Source: Pseudomonadota bacterium
Lineage (GTDB): Bacteria > Pseudomonadota > Gammaproteobacteria > Burkholderiales > Burkholderiaceae_C
NCBI GenBank assembly: GCA_021819435.1
Contig: JAKARB010000007.1
Coordinates: 124,001 to 188,000 of the forward strand
Direction of reading: 5' to 3'
Length of the DNA stretch: 64,000 nucleotides
Part shown: one piece after another, positions 46,938 to 60,006 of the stretch
How positions within the stretch are numbered: position 1 is the first letter of the stretch
How the letters are laid out: every line of letters begins with the position of its first letter
Made by a program: the position numbers and the translations under genes
The notes under the pieces: model-generated
The model's input: only the letters and a program-made list of their open reading frames with translations
Databases searched by the model: none
What the model was told of the DNA's origin: nothing

Positions 46938-47351
46938 TCAGGCGGCGTCGAGCGCGCAGGTGTAGAACCAGCGCCCGCCCTCGCGCACGAAGCCGCTGCG
47001 TTCAGCCAGGCGGTGCGCACGGCCCCCCAGCTTGCTGCGTGCCACGAAGCTCACTTCGCCCTGGTCGGGCCCGAGCAGCGCTGCACGCTTCACCTCCAGC
47101 CCCAGCCAGCGCAAACCGGGCTCCGGCGGCTCCAGGGCGGCCGGACGGTGATCAGGGTGCCAAGTGGCCAGCAGGTAGTCGCGCAAGTCGAGCACGAAAG
47201 CGCTGTAGCGCGAGCGCATGAGCGCCTCCGGATCGGGGGCCTGGAGGTGGAGCGGCCCTGCGTGGTAGCGCCCACAGCAGGCCTCGTAAGCCAGCCCCCG
47301 TCCGCACGGGCACGGGGAGGCAGGCGCCAGGACCGAGGCCGATGTCGTCAT
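46938..47351 (-). CDS. YchJ family protein (UPF0225; SEC-C-like motif)
   Basis: 'CPCGRGLAYEACCGRYHAG', 'PEALMRSRYSAFVLDLRDYLLATWHPDHRP'. Confidence 0.93.
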   Translation of the reverse strand: MTTSASVLAPASPCPCGRGLAYEACCGRYHAGPLHLQAPDPEALMRSRYSAFVLDLRDYLLATWHPDHRPAALEPPEPGLRWLGLEVKRAALLGPDQGEVSFVARSKLGGRAHRLAERSGFVREGGRWFYTCALDAA

Positions 47352-48319
47352 TCGGTGCCGCCCTGCCCTTCGGCCTCATCGGCGGCCTGCAAGGCCAGGT
47401 AGACCTCGCACACCCCACGCAGGTAGACCAAGGTGGGCAACACCAGGGCCAGCGCGAAGATCACCCCGCCGCCCACCGAGGCCGCCGAGATGTAGGTCAG
47501 GTCGCGCGCGGCCACGGTCGACACGTCGGCGATCATCACCGTGCGGCCGAACAGCCCGGCCATCAACACCTGCGGCGGCACATTGACACCGAGCACGGCA
47601 ACCGAAGCCTCGGCCATGACCCGACCACCGACCAACACCATCACGCTGGTCGCCGCGCCCACCAGGCCCGTGGCCAGGCTGACGCCGCCCGTGAGCACCC
47701 CGGCCTGCAACAAACGCTCGCGGATGAGACGCCACAGTGTGCACACCGCCTGCCAGGTCGAGGCACCAGACCACACGGTGGGCCCGGTCAGGGGCGCCAC
47801 CACCGCCACGCCCGCCAACATCGCCAGCCCGATCAGCAGCACCGTGACAGGCACCGCCAGCGCGAACAGCCACACTCCCAGCTCACCCAGGCCACTGAGC
47901 CAATACAGGCCCAGCACGGCACCGGCCAGCGCAGCAGCGGCCAGCATCATCGTTAGCAAGGCCAGCAACACCCGGTGGCCGATCCCCAAGGCGTCGAAAA
48001 CCGCGTCACGCGGATCGCGCACGGGTCGGCCCATGGCCCGGTCCATCAGCATCAAGCCCGCCGCGTTGGTGCCATAAAAGGCGATGAACAGCGCCGCCGT
48101 GCCCAGGCCAATGGCCCATGGCAACTGGCCCTGCCCATAAGCCCGGATCGCTGACGCCATCGATGTGCCCGCGCCTGCGTAGGCCACCAGCAGCATGTAC
48201 ATGGCACGGCCATCACGCACGGCCTCGATGCTGGAAAGCACCCTCACCAGCGCCTGCCACCAATCGAACCGGCTGCCGCGACCGAGGGCACGGTTGAGGG
48301 TTTCAGGTGCGTTGGGCAT
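47348..48319 (-). CDS. Polytopic membrane protein of unknown function
   Basis: Multiple hydrophobic helices; overlaps the ychJ-like gene start by 4 nt; no family recognised. Confidence 0.7.
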   Translation of the reverse strand: MPNAPETLNRALGRGSRFDWWQALVRVLSSIEAVRDGRAMYMLLVAYAGAGTSMASAIRAYGQGQLPWAIGLGTAALFIAFYGTNAAGLMLMDRAMGRPVRDPRDAVFDALGIGHRVLLALLTMMLAAAALAGAVLGLYWLSGLGELGVWLFALAVPVTVLLIGLAMLAGVAVVAPLTGPTVWSGASTWQAVCTLWRLIRERLLQAGVLTGGVSLATGLVGAATSVMVLVGGRVMAEASVAVLGVNVPPQVLMAGLFGRTVMIADVSTVAARDLTYISAASVGGGVIFALALVLPTLVYLRGVCEVYLALQAADEAEGQGGTE

Positions 48320-48569
48320 CGTGTTTTCGGACTCGGGTGAGGGTTGAATGGGTCTCGATCATAGGGCTGGCCCCTATGAAAACCTGAGGGTCGGGTACCA
48401 CAAAAGTTCATCAAAGTGGCCGTCGGCCGAAAAATACGGGTGGGAAACGCTGGTGCAACCCAAAACCTTCACCCATAATGGTTCAGTCTGTGTCTGGAAG
48501 CGGCACCGTCTTTGGAATGGGTCCTGATGGGTTGAAGCTCCACATGGTTACTTTGAAAGGGGCTCACTC

Positions 48570-49007
48570 GTGGGCAACAAACTTTACGTGGGCAATCTGG
48601 CCTACTCCGTGCGTGATCAGGATCTGAGTGACGCTTTCTCCCAATACGGTGCCGTGAGCTCCGCCAAGGTCATGATGGACCGCGAAACCGGCCGTTCCAA
48701 GGGTTTCGGTTTCGTGGAAATGGGCTCCGACGCTGAAGCCCAGGCCGCCATCAACGGCCTGAACGGTCAGCCCGTGGCAGGCCGCGCAGTGGTTGTCAAC
48801 GAAGCTCGCCCCCGTGAAGAGCGTCCCGCTGGTTTCCGCAGCCCCTACGGCGGCGGCAATGGTGGTGGTGGTGGCGGCGGCTTTGGCGGCGGTCGCCGTG
48901 AAGGTGGCGGTGGCGGCTACGGCGGTGGCCGTCGCGAAGGCGGCGGTGGTGGCTACGGCGGTGGCCGTGGCGATGGCGGCGGCGGCTACGGTCGCGGCGG
49001 CTACTGA
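48570..49007 (+). CDS. RRM RNA-binding protein with glycine-rich C-terminus
   Basis: 'NKLYVGNLAYSVRDQDLSDAFSQYGAVSSAKVMMDRETGRSKGFGFVEM' RNP motifs; RREGGGGGYGGG tail; GTG start with AAGGGG RBS. Confidence 0.94.
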   Translation: MGNKLYVGNLAYSVRDQDLSDAFSQYGAVSSAKVMMDRETGRSKGFGFVEMGSDAEAQAAINGLNGQPVAGRAVVVNEARPREERPAGFRSPYGGGNGGGGGGGFGGGRREGGGGGYGGGRREGGGGGYGGGRGDGGGGYGRGGY

Positions 49008-49061
49008 TCGCCGGGTGCACCAAGCACACCCTCGCTGGGCGGCTTTCACGCCCGGCACATG

Positions 49062-49090
49062 AACAAGGCCCTGCGGGGCCTTGTTTTGTT
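49062..49090 (+). terminator. Intrinsic terminator downstream of the RRM gene
   Basis: ACAAGGCCC-TGCG-GGGCCTTGT stem followed by TTTGTTT. Confidence 0.8.
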
Positions 49091-49166
49091 TCAAGGTCCG
49101 CAAGGCCTGTCACGCATCGACACAGGTCTCCGTCATCCCCTCATGCGGCGACCGCGTTGAAAAGGC

Positions 49167-49604
49167 ATGAAGACCTCATCTCTCCGCCCCCTGCTTGCCT
49201 TGGCGACCCTCGCCGCCTCGGTGTCGTTCAACCCTGCCGCCCAGGCGCAAAACGTCGGGGTGAGCATTGGCGTCAGCCAACCTGGCTTCTACGGCCGCGT
49301 CGACATCGGCAACACCCAGCCGGTGCTGGTCTATCCGCAGCCGGTGGTCATCGCGCCGCCAGCCTATGGCGTGTATCAGCGCCCGATCTACATGCGCGTG
49401 CCACCGGGCCATGCCAAGGATTGGAAGCACTACTGCTCACGCTACAGCGCCTGCAATCAGCCGGTGTATTTCGTGCGTGACGATGGCGGTCACTACCGGC
49501 CCTATGGCCGACCCGGAGGAGATGACCACGATCACGACGACCATGACCACGGTCCCGGCAAGGGCCATGGGCATGGCAAGGGTCACGGCCGAGGCCGGGA
49601 CTGA
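49167..49604 (+). CDS. Hypothetical secreted protein with His/Asp-rich C-terminal tail
   Basis: Signal peptide 'MKTSSLRPLLALATLAASVSFNPAAQAQ'; C-terminal 'DDHDHDDHDHGPGKGHGHGKGHGRGRD'. Confidence 0.75.
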   Translation: MKTSSLRPLLALATLAASVSFNPAAQAQNVGVSIGVSQPGFYGRVDIGNTQPVLVYPQPVVIAPPAYGVYQRPIYMRVPPGHAKDWKHYCSRYSACNQPVYFVRDDGGHYRPYGRPGGDDHDHDDHDHGPGKGHGHGKGHGRGRD

Positions 49605-49643
49605 GTTCGCATCACGCCGGGCGCAAGACCGCGCAGGGCGTGA

Positions 49644-50288
49644 TCAGCGGGATGCTGAAACCAGGCTCCCGCGCACCCGACCGCCCAGCTCCGTGATGCC
49701 GGCGGGCTCGTCGTGCCGCAAGGTCTGGGCCTTCACCACGCTGCCTTCGCGCAGCACCGTCACAGGCTGACGCGAAGTCAACACCCGCACGCGGGTGTCG
49801 AGTTCCAGTCGCTCGCCCAGGATGCGGGTGACGCCAGCACCCTCGCTGGCATTGGGATCGACACGCAGCGGCAGCACCGCACCAACGTCGGCCAGCCGCA
49901 CGTCGGCTTCGCCGGTCAGGCTGGCCAGGCCCAGGCTGTCGTTCCATTCGCCTTCGCGCGCCTGGGCGAGCAGGCGCCGGCCATCGGGGTTGCGCATCGC
50001 CAATTGCATGGCGTCGATCTGCACGGCCTGCGTGACCTGGTAGTGGCGCATGCGCTCGCCGTCCACAACGGCCTCAAGCCGGCCTTGGGCGTCGAAACGG
50101 GCCAGCCGGGCGTGGGCCAATTCGTAATCGGGCGTGCCTTGGTCGGGCAGGGTCGCGCGGGCCTCTTCGGTGTGGGGTGATGACACCACCAGCCACCAGG
50201 TGAAGCCGGCCAGCAAGCCGGCAAGCACCAGTGGCGCAGCCGCTTGGGCACGTGCCAGCCAATCCATCCGGGGCGCCCGACCGCTCAT
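49644..50288 (-). CDS. lptC: LPS export ABC transporter periplasmic protein LptC
   Basis: N-terminal TM anchor, 'TPDYELAHARLARFDAQGRLEAVVDGERMRHY', 'LTGEADVRL', 'LTSRQPVTVLREGSVVKAQTL'; 4-nt overlap with kdsC. Confidence 0.88.
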   Translation of the reverse strand: MSGRAPRMDWLARAQAAAPLVLAGLLAGFTWWLVVSSPHTEEARATLPDQGTPDYELAHARLARFDAQGRLEAVVDGERMRHYQVTQAVQIDAMQLAMRNPDGRRLLAQAREGEWNDSLGLASLTGEADVRLADVGAVLPLRVDPNASEGAGVTRILGERLELDTRVRVLTSRQPVTVLREGSVVKAQTLRHDEPAGITELGGRVRGSLVSASR

Positions 50289-50872
50289 GCCTTGGGCCCG
50301 TCGCTGTTGGTGTCGAGCGTCTCCAGGTGGCCGTGCAGCAGCGCCTCGTAACGGCCGGTGGCCCACAGCAGCAGGTCGCAGCACTCGCGGGCCGCGCCAT
50401 GGCCACCTAACAGGGGGCTGACGTGGTCGGCCACGGCCTTGACCTCGGGGTGCGCGTTGGCGGGCGCCACGGCGAAACCACAGCGCGTGAGCAGCGGCAG
50501 GTCGGGCCAGTCGTCACCCATGGCGGCGGTTTGCTCCCAGCTCACGCCGAGTTGCGCGAGCAGCGGTTCGGCGGCAGCCAGTTTGTCGTGCACGCCGAAA
50601 ACGGCGTTGAGCAGGCCCAGGTCTTTCAGGCGACGGCGCACCGAGGGCGAATCGCGGCCAGTGATGACGATGGGCGTGATGCCGCCCTGGGCCAGCAGCT
50701 TGAGGCCATGGCCATCGAGCGCGTGGAAAGCCTTGAGCGTTTCGCCAGCTTCGCTGATGTAGATCGTGCCGTCGGTGAGCACGCCGTCGACATCGAAGAT
50801 GGCGGCGCGGATGCCTTGTGCCTGCTGGCGCAGCGCGGCGGGGAATTGCAGCGTGGGGGTCAGGGCTCGCAT
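50285..50872 (-). CDS. kdsC: 3-deoxy-D-manno-octulosonate 8-phosphate phosphatase (HAD family)
   Basis: 'IRAAIFDVDGVLTDGTIYISEAGETLKAFHALDGHGLKLL', 'GITPIVITGRDSPSVRRRL', 'MGDDWPDLPLL'. Confidence 0.95.
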   Translation of the reverse strand: MRALTPTLQFPAALRQQAQGIRAAIFDVDGVLTDGTIYISEAGETLKAFHALDGHGLKLLAQGGITPIVITGRDSPSVRRRLKDLGLLNAVFGVHDKLAAAEPLLAQLGVSWEQTAAMGDDWPDLPLLTRCGFAVAPANAHPEVKAVADHVSPLLGGHGAARECCDLLLWATGRYEALLHGHLETLDTNSDGPKA

Positions 50873-50883
50873 GTCATGTCACC

Positions 50884-51921
50884 TCAGATCACCTTGGCGC
50901 GCATCAGGTCGTTGGTATTGACGGCGCCCACGAGCTGGCCGCTGGCGTCGGTCACCAGCAGGGTGTTGATGCGGTGGTCTTCCATGAGGCTGACGGCCTC
51001 GGCGGCGAGCACGTCGTCGCGGATGGTGCGCGGCGACGGGCTCATGAGTTCACGCGCTGTGAGCGTGCGCAGGTCGACGCCGGCTTCGATCTTGCGGCGC
51101 AGGTCTCCGTCGGTGAAGATGCCCAGCAGGTGGCCTTGCGCATCAACCACGGCGGTGGCGCCCAGGCCCTTGCGGCTCATCTCGGACATCACCTCGCCAA
51201 AGCCCACTTCGGGCGCCACGCGCGGCACGGCGTCGCCACTGCGCATCACGTCGCGCAGGTGGGTCAGCAGCTTGCGGCCCAGGGCGCCGCCGGGGTGCGA
51301 GCGCGCGAAGTCCTCGGCCTTGAAGCCACGCGCATCGAGCAGCACCACGGCGAGTGCATCGCCCAGCGCCATCTGCGCGGTGGTGGAGGCGGTGGGGGCG
51401 AGGTTGAGCGGGCAGGCCTCCACCGCCACGGCGCTGTCGAGCACGATGTCGGCGTGGCGGGCCAGCGATGACTGCGGCTTGCCCGTCATGGCGATGAGTG
51501 GCACGCCCTGGCGCTTGAGCACGGGCAGCAGGGCCGTGAGCTCTTCGCTTTCGCCAGAGTTGGAGATGGCAAGCACCACGTCGCCGGGCTGGACCATGCC
51601 GAGGTCGCCGTGGTGGGCCTCGGCCGGGTGCACGAACATGGCCGGCGTGCCGGTGGAGGCGAGCGTGGCAGCGATCTTGCGTCCCACATGACCGCTTTTG
51701 CCCATGCCCATGATGACGGCCCGGCCGCGGCAGGCCAACACGGTCTGCACGGCTCGGATGAAGGCCTGGCCGGGTTCGCCGTCGAGGCGGGCGCGCAATT
51801 CGGTGAGGGCGCGGGCCTCGATGTCGAGCGCCTGGCGGGCCAGCTCGACGAGTTCGGCGGGACTGAGGTTGGAGTGGGGAAGGTTCACAAGCAAGACATC
51901 ACGGTGACGCCCCGGCAACAT
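50884..51921 (-). CDS. kdsD: Arabinose-5-phosphate isomerase (SIS domain plus CBS pair)
   Basis: 'GRAVIMGMGKSGHVGRKIAATLASTGTPAMFVHPAEAHHGDLGMVQPGDVVLAISNSGESEEL', CBS domains at the C-terminus. Confidence 0.95.
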   Translation of the reverse strand: MLPGRHRDVLLVNLPHSNLSPAELVELARQALDIEARALTELRARLDGEPGQAFIRAVQTVLACRGRAVIMGMGKSGHVGRKIAATLASTGTPAMFVHPAEAHHGDLGMVQPGDVVLAISNSGESEELTALLPVLKRQGVPLIAMTGKPQSSLARHADIVLDSAVAVEACPLNLAPTASTTAQMALGDALAVVLLDARGFKAEDFARSHPGGALGRKLLTHLRDVMRSGDAVPRVAPEVGFGEVMSEMSRKGLGATAVVDAQGHLLGIFTDGDLRRKIEAGVDLRTLTARELMSPSPRTIRDDVLAAEAVSLMEDHRINTLLVTDASGQLVGAVNTNDLMRAKVI

Positions 51922-51982
51922 CGCGGCGCCCCAGCGGGCACCGCCACCGTGGCAGTTACGATCGGGAGATTCTAGGGACAAC

Positions 51983-54019
51983 ATGGCATCCACGCTCGAA
52001 CTCACGCTGCTTTACCTCTTCGCCGCCGTGATCGGCGTGGTGCTGTGCCGACTGGCCAAGCTGCCGCCCATGCTGGGCTACCTGGCGGTGGGTGTGGTGA
52101 TCGGGCCCAATGCGCTGGCCTTGGCAAGGGATTCGGCTGGCATCGAGTACCTGGCCGAGTTCGGCGTGGTCTTCCTGATGTTCGTCATCGGGCTGGAGTT
52201 CAACCTGCCCAAGCTGCGCAGCATGCGCTCGCTGGTGTTCGGCCTGGGCTTCAGCCAGGTCACGTTGACGATGGCGGCCACGCTGATCGGGCACCTCGCC
52301 TTGAGCGCGGCGCTGGCGTGGCTGGGCGCCCGCGGGATGATGACGGGCATGGAGCGCGGCCTGCTCGGCTGGGGCGTCGATTGGCAGAGCGCCGTGGCCT
52401 TGGGCGGCGCGCTGGCGATGAGCTCCACCGCCATCGTCGTGAAGATGATGGCCGACCGCATCGAGCTCGACACCGAACACGGTCGCCGCGTGATGGGCGT
52501 GCTGCTGTTCCAGGACCTGGCCGTGGTGCCGCTGCTGGTGCTGATCCCCGCCCTGGGCGACAGCGCCGCCGAGATGACGACCACGCTGGCCTGGGCCTTC
52601 GCGAAGGCCGCGTTGCTGCTGACCATCCTGTTGGCGGGCGGGCAGCGCGTGATGCACTTCTGGCTCAAGCTGGTGGCGCAGCGCAAGAGCGAAGAGCTCT
52701 TCATGATGAACGTGTTGCTGGTCACGCTGGGCCTGGCCTGGTTGACCGAGCACTTCGGGCTGTCGCTGGCGCTGGGCGCCTTCATCGCCGGCATGCTGAT
52801 CGCCGAGACCGACTACAAGCACCAGGTCGAGACCGACATCCGCCCTTTCCACGACCTGCTGCTGGGCCTGTTCTTCATCACCATCGGCATGAAGCTGGAC
52901 TGGCACAGCCTGGTCGACAGCTGGGCGCTGGTGCTGGTGCTGGCCACGCTGCCCGTGGTCTTCAAGCTGGGCCTGGTCACGGCGCTGGCCAAGGCCTTCG
53001 GCGCGCCCACCGGCGTGGCGCTGCGCACGGGCCTGTACCTGGCGCAGGCCGGCGAGTTCGGCTTCGTGCTGGTGACGCTGGCGGCCGACCATCACCTCAT
53101 CCCCGCCCGCGTGGAAAGCCCGCTGCTGGCGGCCATGGTGCTGTCGATGCTGGCCACGCCGCTGATCATCCAGTACAGCAACCGCATCGTGATGCGCGTG
53201 TCCTCCACCGACTGGCTGATGCAGTCGCTGGCGATGACGAAGATCGCCACGCGCTCGATCAACGCCGACCGCCACGTCATCATCTGCGGCTACGGGCGCA
53301 GCGGCCAGAACCTGGCGCGCCTGCTGGACCAGGAAGGCATCCCCTACATGGCGCTGGACCTCGACCCCGACCGCGTGCAGCAGGCGCAGGCGGCCGGCCA
53401 GAGCGTGTCCTTCGGCGATGCGACGCGGCTGCAAAGCCTGCAGGCCGCAGGGCTGGGGCGCGCCAGCGCGTTGGTCGTGACCTACCCGCACACGGCTTCG
53501 GCGCGCAAGATCTTGCGGCTGGTGCGTGAACACGCGCCGCAAGTGCCGGTGGCCGTGCGCACCATCGACGACGCGCCGCTCGACGAACTGCAGCAGGCCG
53601 GCGCCACCGCCGTGGTGCCCGAGGCGCTGGAGGGCTCGCTGATGCTGGCCTCGCAGACGCTGGCGCTGGTGGGCGTGCCCATCCGCCGCGTGATTCGGCT
53701 GGTGCAAGATCAGCGCGTGGCCCGCTACGGCCTGCTGCGCGGCTACTTCCATGGAGCCGACGACGACAGCGTCGACGAGCTGGAGTTGCAGCGCCTGCGT
53801 TCGGTCACCCTGACGCCTGACGCTGCCGCGATCGGCCAAACGTTGGAAGCGGCCTTGCACGAAGTGCTGGCCGACGTGACCGTGGTGTCGGTGCGCCGCG
53901 CCCATGGCCGTGTGGAAACGCCGTCGCTGGGGCTTGAGCTGGCCGCTGGCGACACCTTGGTGATCTCAGGTCGGCCTCGGGCCCTCGCGCACACCGAGGC
54001 GCTGTTGCTCAAAGGATGA
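51983..54019 (+). CDS. Monovalent cation:proton antiporter-2 (CPA2/Kef-type) with TrkA-N and TrkA-C domains
   Basis: 'GYLAVGVVIGPNALAL', 'LGAFIAGMLIAETDYKHQVETDIRPFHDLLLGLFFITIGMKLD', RCK 'HVIICGYGRSGQNLARLLDQEGIPYMALDLDPDRV'. Confidence 0.95.
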   Translation: MASTLELTLLYLFAAVIGVVLCRLAKLPPMLGYLAVGVVIGPNALALARDSAGIEYLAEFGVVFLMFVIGLEFNLPKLRSMRSLVFGLGFSQVTLTMAATLIGHLALSAALAWLGARGMMTGMERGLLGWGVDWQSAVALGGALAMSSTAIVVKMMADRIELDTEHGRRVMGVLLFQDLAVVPLLVLIPALGDSAAEMTTTLAWAFAKAALLLTILLAGGQRVMHFWLKLVAQRKSEELFMMNVLLVTLGLAWLTEHFGLSLALGAFIAGMLIAETDYKHQVETDIRPFHDLLLGLFFITIGMKLDWHSLVDSWALVLVLATLPVVFKLGLVTALAKAFGAPTGVALRTGLYLAQAGEFGFVLVTLAADHHLIPARVESPLLAAMVLSMLATPLIIQYSNRIVMRVSSTDWLMQSLAMTKIATRSINADRHVIICGYGRSGQNLARLLDQEGIPYMALDLDPDRVQQAQAAGQSVSFGDATRLQSLQAAGLGRASALVVTYPHTASARKILRLVREHAPQVPVAVRTIDDAPLDELQQAGATAVVPEALEGSLMLASQTLALVGVPIRRVIRLVQDQRVARYGLLRGYFHGADDDSVDELELQRLRSVTLTPDAAAIGQTLEAALHEVLADVTVVSVRRAHGRVETPSLGLELAAGDTLVISGRPRALAHTEALLLKG

Positions 54020-54125
54020 AGCCCCCCAGGGGCCCAGTGGATGTCCCTAGCCAGGCGGGCGATGACGGGAGCAAACTCGCATCAACAACAATGCGCCAGG
54101 GTCTGATGGGCCTTCTGTCGGCGCC

Positions 54126-58202
<4,077 letters not shown>

Positions 58203-58256
58203 CGCGGACCCGCAGCCACCTGCAGCAGCCTCGCGACCCGCTCGATCACGCCTTGT

Positions 58257-59321
58257 TCAGGCCACCAGCTCGCTGGCCGTGCCTCGCTCGTCGGCGTACA
58301 AGTCCATCACCCGCAGCACCTCGAACTGCGCCTGAAAGAAGGCATCGAGCAGCGTCGGGTCGAACGCCTTGCCCCGCTCCTCGGCCATCGTCGCCAGCGA
58401 CTGCGAGGTGCTGAACGCCGGCTTGTATGGCCGCTTGTTCATCAGCGCATCGAACACATCGGCGATGGCCACGATGCGCCCGAACACCGGGATCTGCTCG
58501 CCATGCAAGCCTTGCGGGTAACCCGTGCCATCCCAGCGCTCATGGTGGTTCAGCGCGATGGTGCGCGCCGCAGCCAGCAGCTCGTTGTCATGCTTGCCGA
58601 TGATGTCGGCGCCGATCTGGGGGTGGCGGCGCATCAACGCGCGCTCGGCGTCATCCAGCGGGCCTGGCTTGAGCAGGATGTGATCGGGCACGCCGATCTT
58701 GCCCACGTCGTGCAGGGCGGCCGTCTGGAACAGCAGCTGCACCGCCTCAGGCCCCATGCCCACCTGCTGCGCGATCAAGCGCGAGACATGGCTGATGCGG
58801 ATGATGTGGTTGCCCGTCTCGTTGTCCTTGAACTCGGCGGCACGCCCCAGGCGGCGGATGACCTGCTGGCGCGTGGCCATCAGCTCGGCCGTGCGCTGCG
58901 CCACCATGCGCTCAAGCTCGCGCGACTGGTCGTACAACGCCAGGTGCGTGCGCACGCGCGCCTGCACCAGCGGCGGGCTGATCGGCTTGGTGATGTAGTC
59001 GACCGCGCCCAGGCTCAAGCCCAGGGCCTCATCCTCGATCGTGCTCATCGCGGTCACGAAAATGATGGGGATGCGGCGGCGATCCGGGTTGGACTTGATG
59101 CGCCGGCAGACCTCGTGGCCGCTGAGATCGGGCATCATGATGTCGAGCAGGATCAGGTCAGGCGGCTCGTCGGAGTAGACGATCTTGAGTGCCTTGTCAC
59201 CGGAGGTTGCCACCTTGACACGGTATTCCTGCCCCAGCACCCGAGACAGCAGCTCGATGTTCTGCGGTGAGTCGTCGGCAACGAGCACCGTCGGCCGACG
59301 CAGCCCCAAGGTTGAAGACAT
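58257..59321 (-). CDS. Response regulator with HD-GYP c-di-GMP phosphodiesterase domain (RpfG-like)
   Basis: REC 'PPDLILLDIMMPDLSGHEVCRRI'; 'TAALHDVGKIGVPDHILLKPGPL...NHHERWDGTGYPQGLHGEQIPVFGRIVAIADVFDAL'. Confidence 0.95.
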   Translation of the reverse strand: MSSTLGLRRPTVLVADDSPQNIELLSRVLGQEYRVKVATSGDKALKIVYSDEPPDLILLDIMMPDLSGHEVCRRIKSNPDRRRIPIIFVTAMSTIEDEALGLSLGAVDYITKPISPPLVQARVRTHLALYDQSRELERMVAQRTAELMATRQQVIRRLGRAAEFKDNETGNHIIRISHVSRLIAQQVGMGPEAVQLLFQTAALHDVGKIGVPDHILLKPGPLDDAERALMRRHPQIGADIIGKHDNELLAAARTIALNHHERWDGTGYPQGLHGEQIPVFGRIVAIADVFDALMNKRPYKPAFSTSQSLATMAEERGKAFDPTLLDAFFQAQFEVLRVMDLYADERGTASELVA

Positions 59322-59375
59322 CCTGACCTGACCCCCCGCGTTTTGAAACTCGATTCTGAACCCTTTGCGCCATCC

Positions 59376-59843
59376 TCAGGCTGAGGGCAATTGCTGGGTC
59401 AGGTTGGCGCGCATGCGCCACGCCATCACGGTGCCGGCACCACGCAACACCTCAAGCGCCACGGCCGGCACGCGCTGGGCCAGTTCTTCGAAGCGAGGCA
59501 GCCGCAAGGCGAACACCACCGCATTGCCCATGGCCTCGACATTGGCCATGCGCGGCACGTCGCCGAACAGGCCCGGCTCGCCCACCATGGCACCAGGCCG
59601 CAACAGCCCGATGCGCGAAGCCCCGGGCGGCGCGCCGGTGACGAACACCTGCAGCGTGCCCTGTCCCAGGAAGTAAAGCGTGCGATCGTGGTCGCCCTGG
59701 CGCACAAGCAAGTCCCCCGCCCGCAGCTCGTGGCGGGTCAGGTACTGGGCGAAGGTCCGCCACTGTTGGGCGTTCAGACGCGGCCGGAACGCGTCTTCCG
59801 TGTTGAGCGTCTGAATGGCCTGGATCAGTGCGATGGCGTCCAT
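59376..59843 (-). CDS. Cyclic nucleotide-binding domain protein
   Basis: 'LVRQGDHDRTLYFLGQGTLQVFV...LRPGAMVGEPGLFGDVPRMANVEAMGNAVVFAL' cNMP fold. Confidence 0.88.
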   Translation of the reverse strand: MDAIALIQAIQTLNTEDAFRPRLNAQQWRTFAQYLTRHELRAGDLLVRQGDHDRTLYFLGQGTLQVFVTGAPPGASRIGLLRPGAMVGEPGLFGDVPRMANVEAMGNAVVFALRLPRFEELAQRVPAVALEVLRGAGTVMAWRMRANLTQQLPSA

Positions 59844-60006
59844 CTCGTGAAGGCCGCCGGAGGTCGACGGCAACTGTGACCGGGAGTGAACAATTTAATC
59901 CAAGCGTGACCCGCCTGTCAGGGAATTGTGGTGCCCTTTTGTCGTGAAAAATGCATGCAAACCACAGACGGCGCCCACCTTTGGGCCGAGCGAGCCTGAT
60001 CTGGCC

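Noticed and set aside
48840-49007. GGC/GGT-rich repetitive DNA at the 3' end of the RRM gene
   Set aside because: Explained by the glycine-rich RREGGGGGYGGG protein tail.
52045-53529. 494-aa plus-strand ORF overlapping the Kef-type antiporter in another frame
   Set aside because: Out-of-frame translation rich in Arg/Gly/Ala; no motifs.
51956-53905. 649-aa minus-strand ORF opposite the Kef-type antiporter
   Set aside because: His/Gln/Arg/Gly-rich shadow translation of a well-supported gene on the plus strand.
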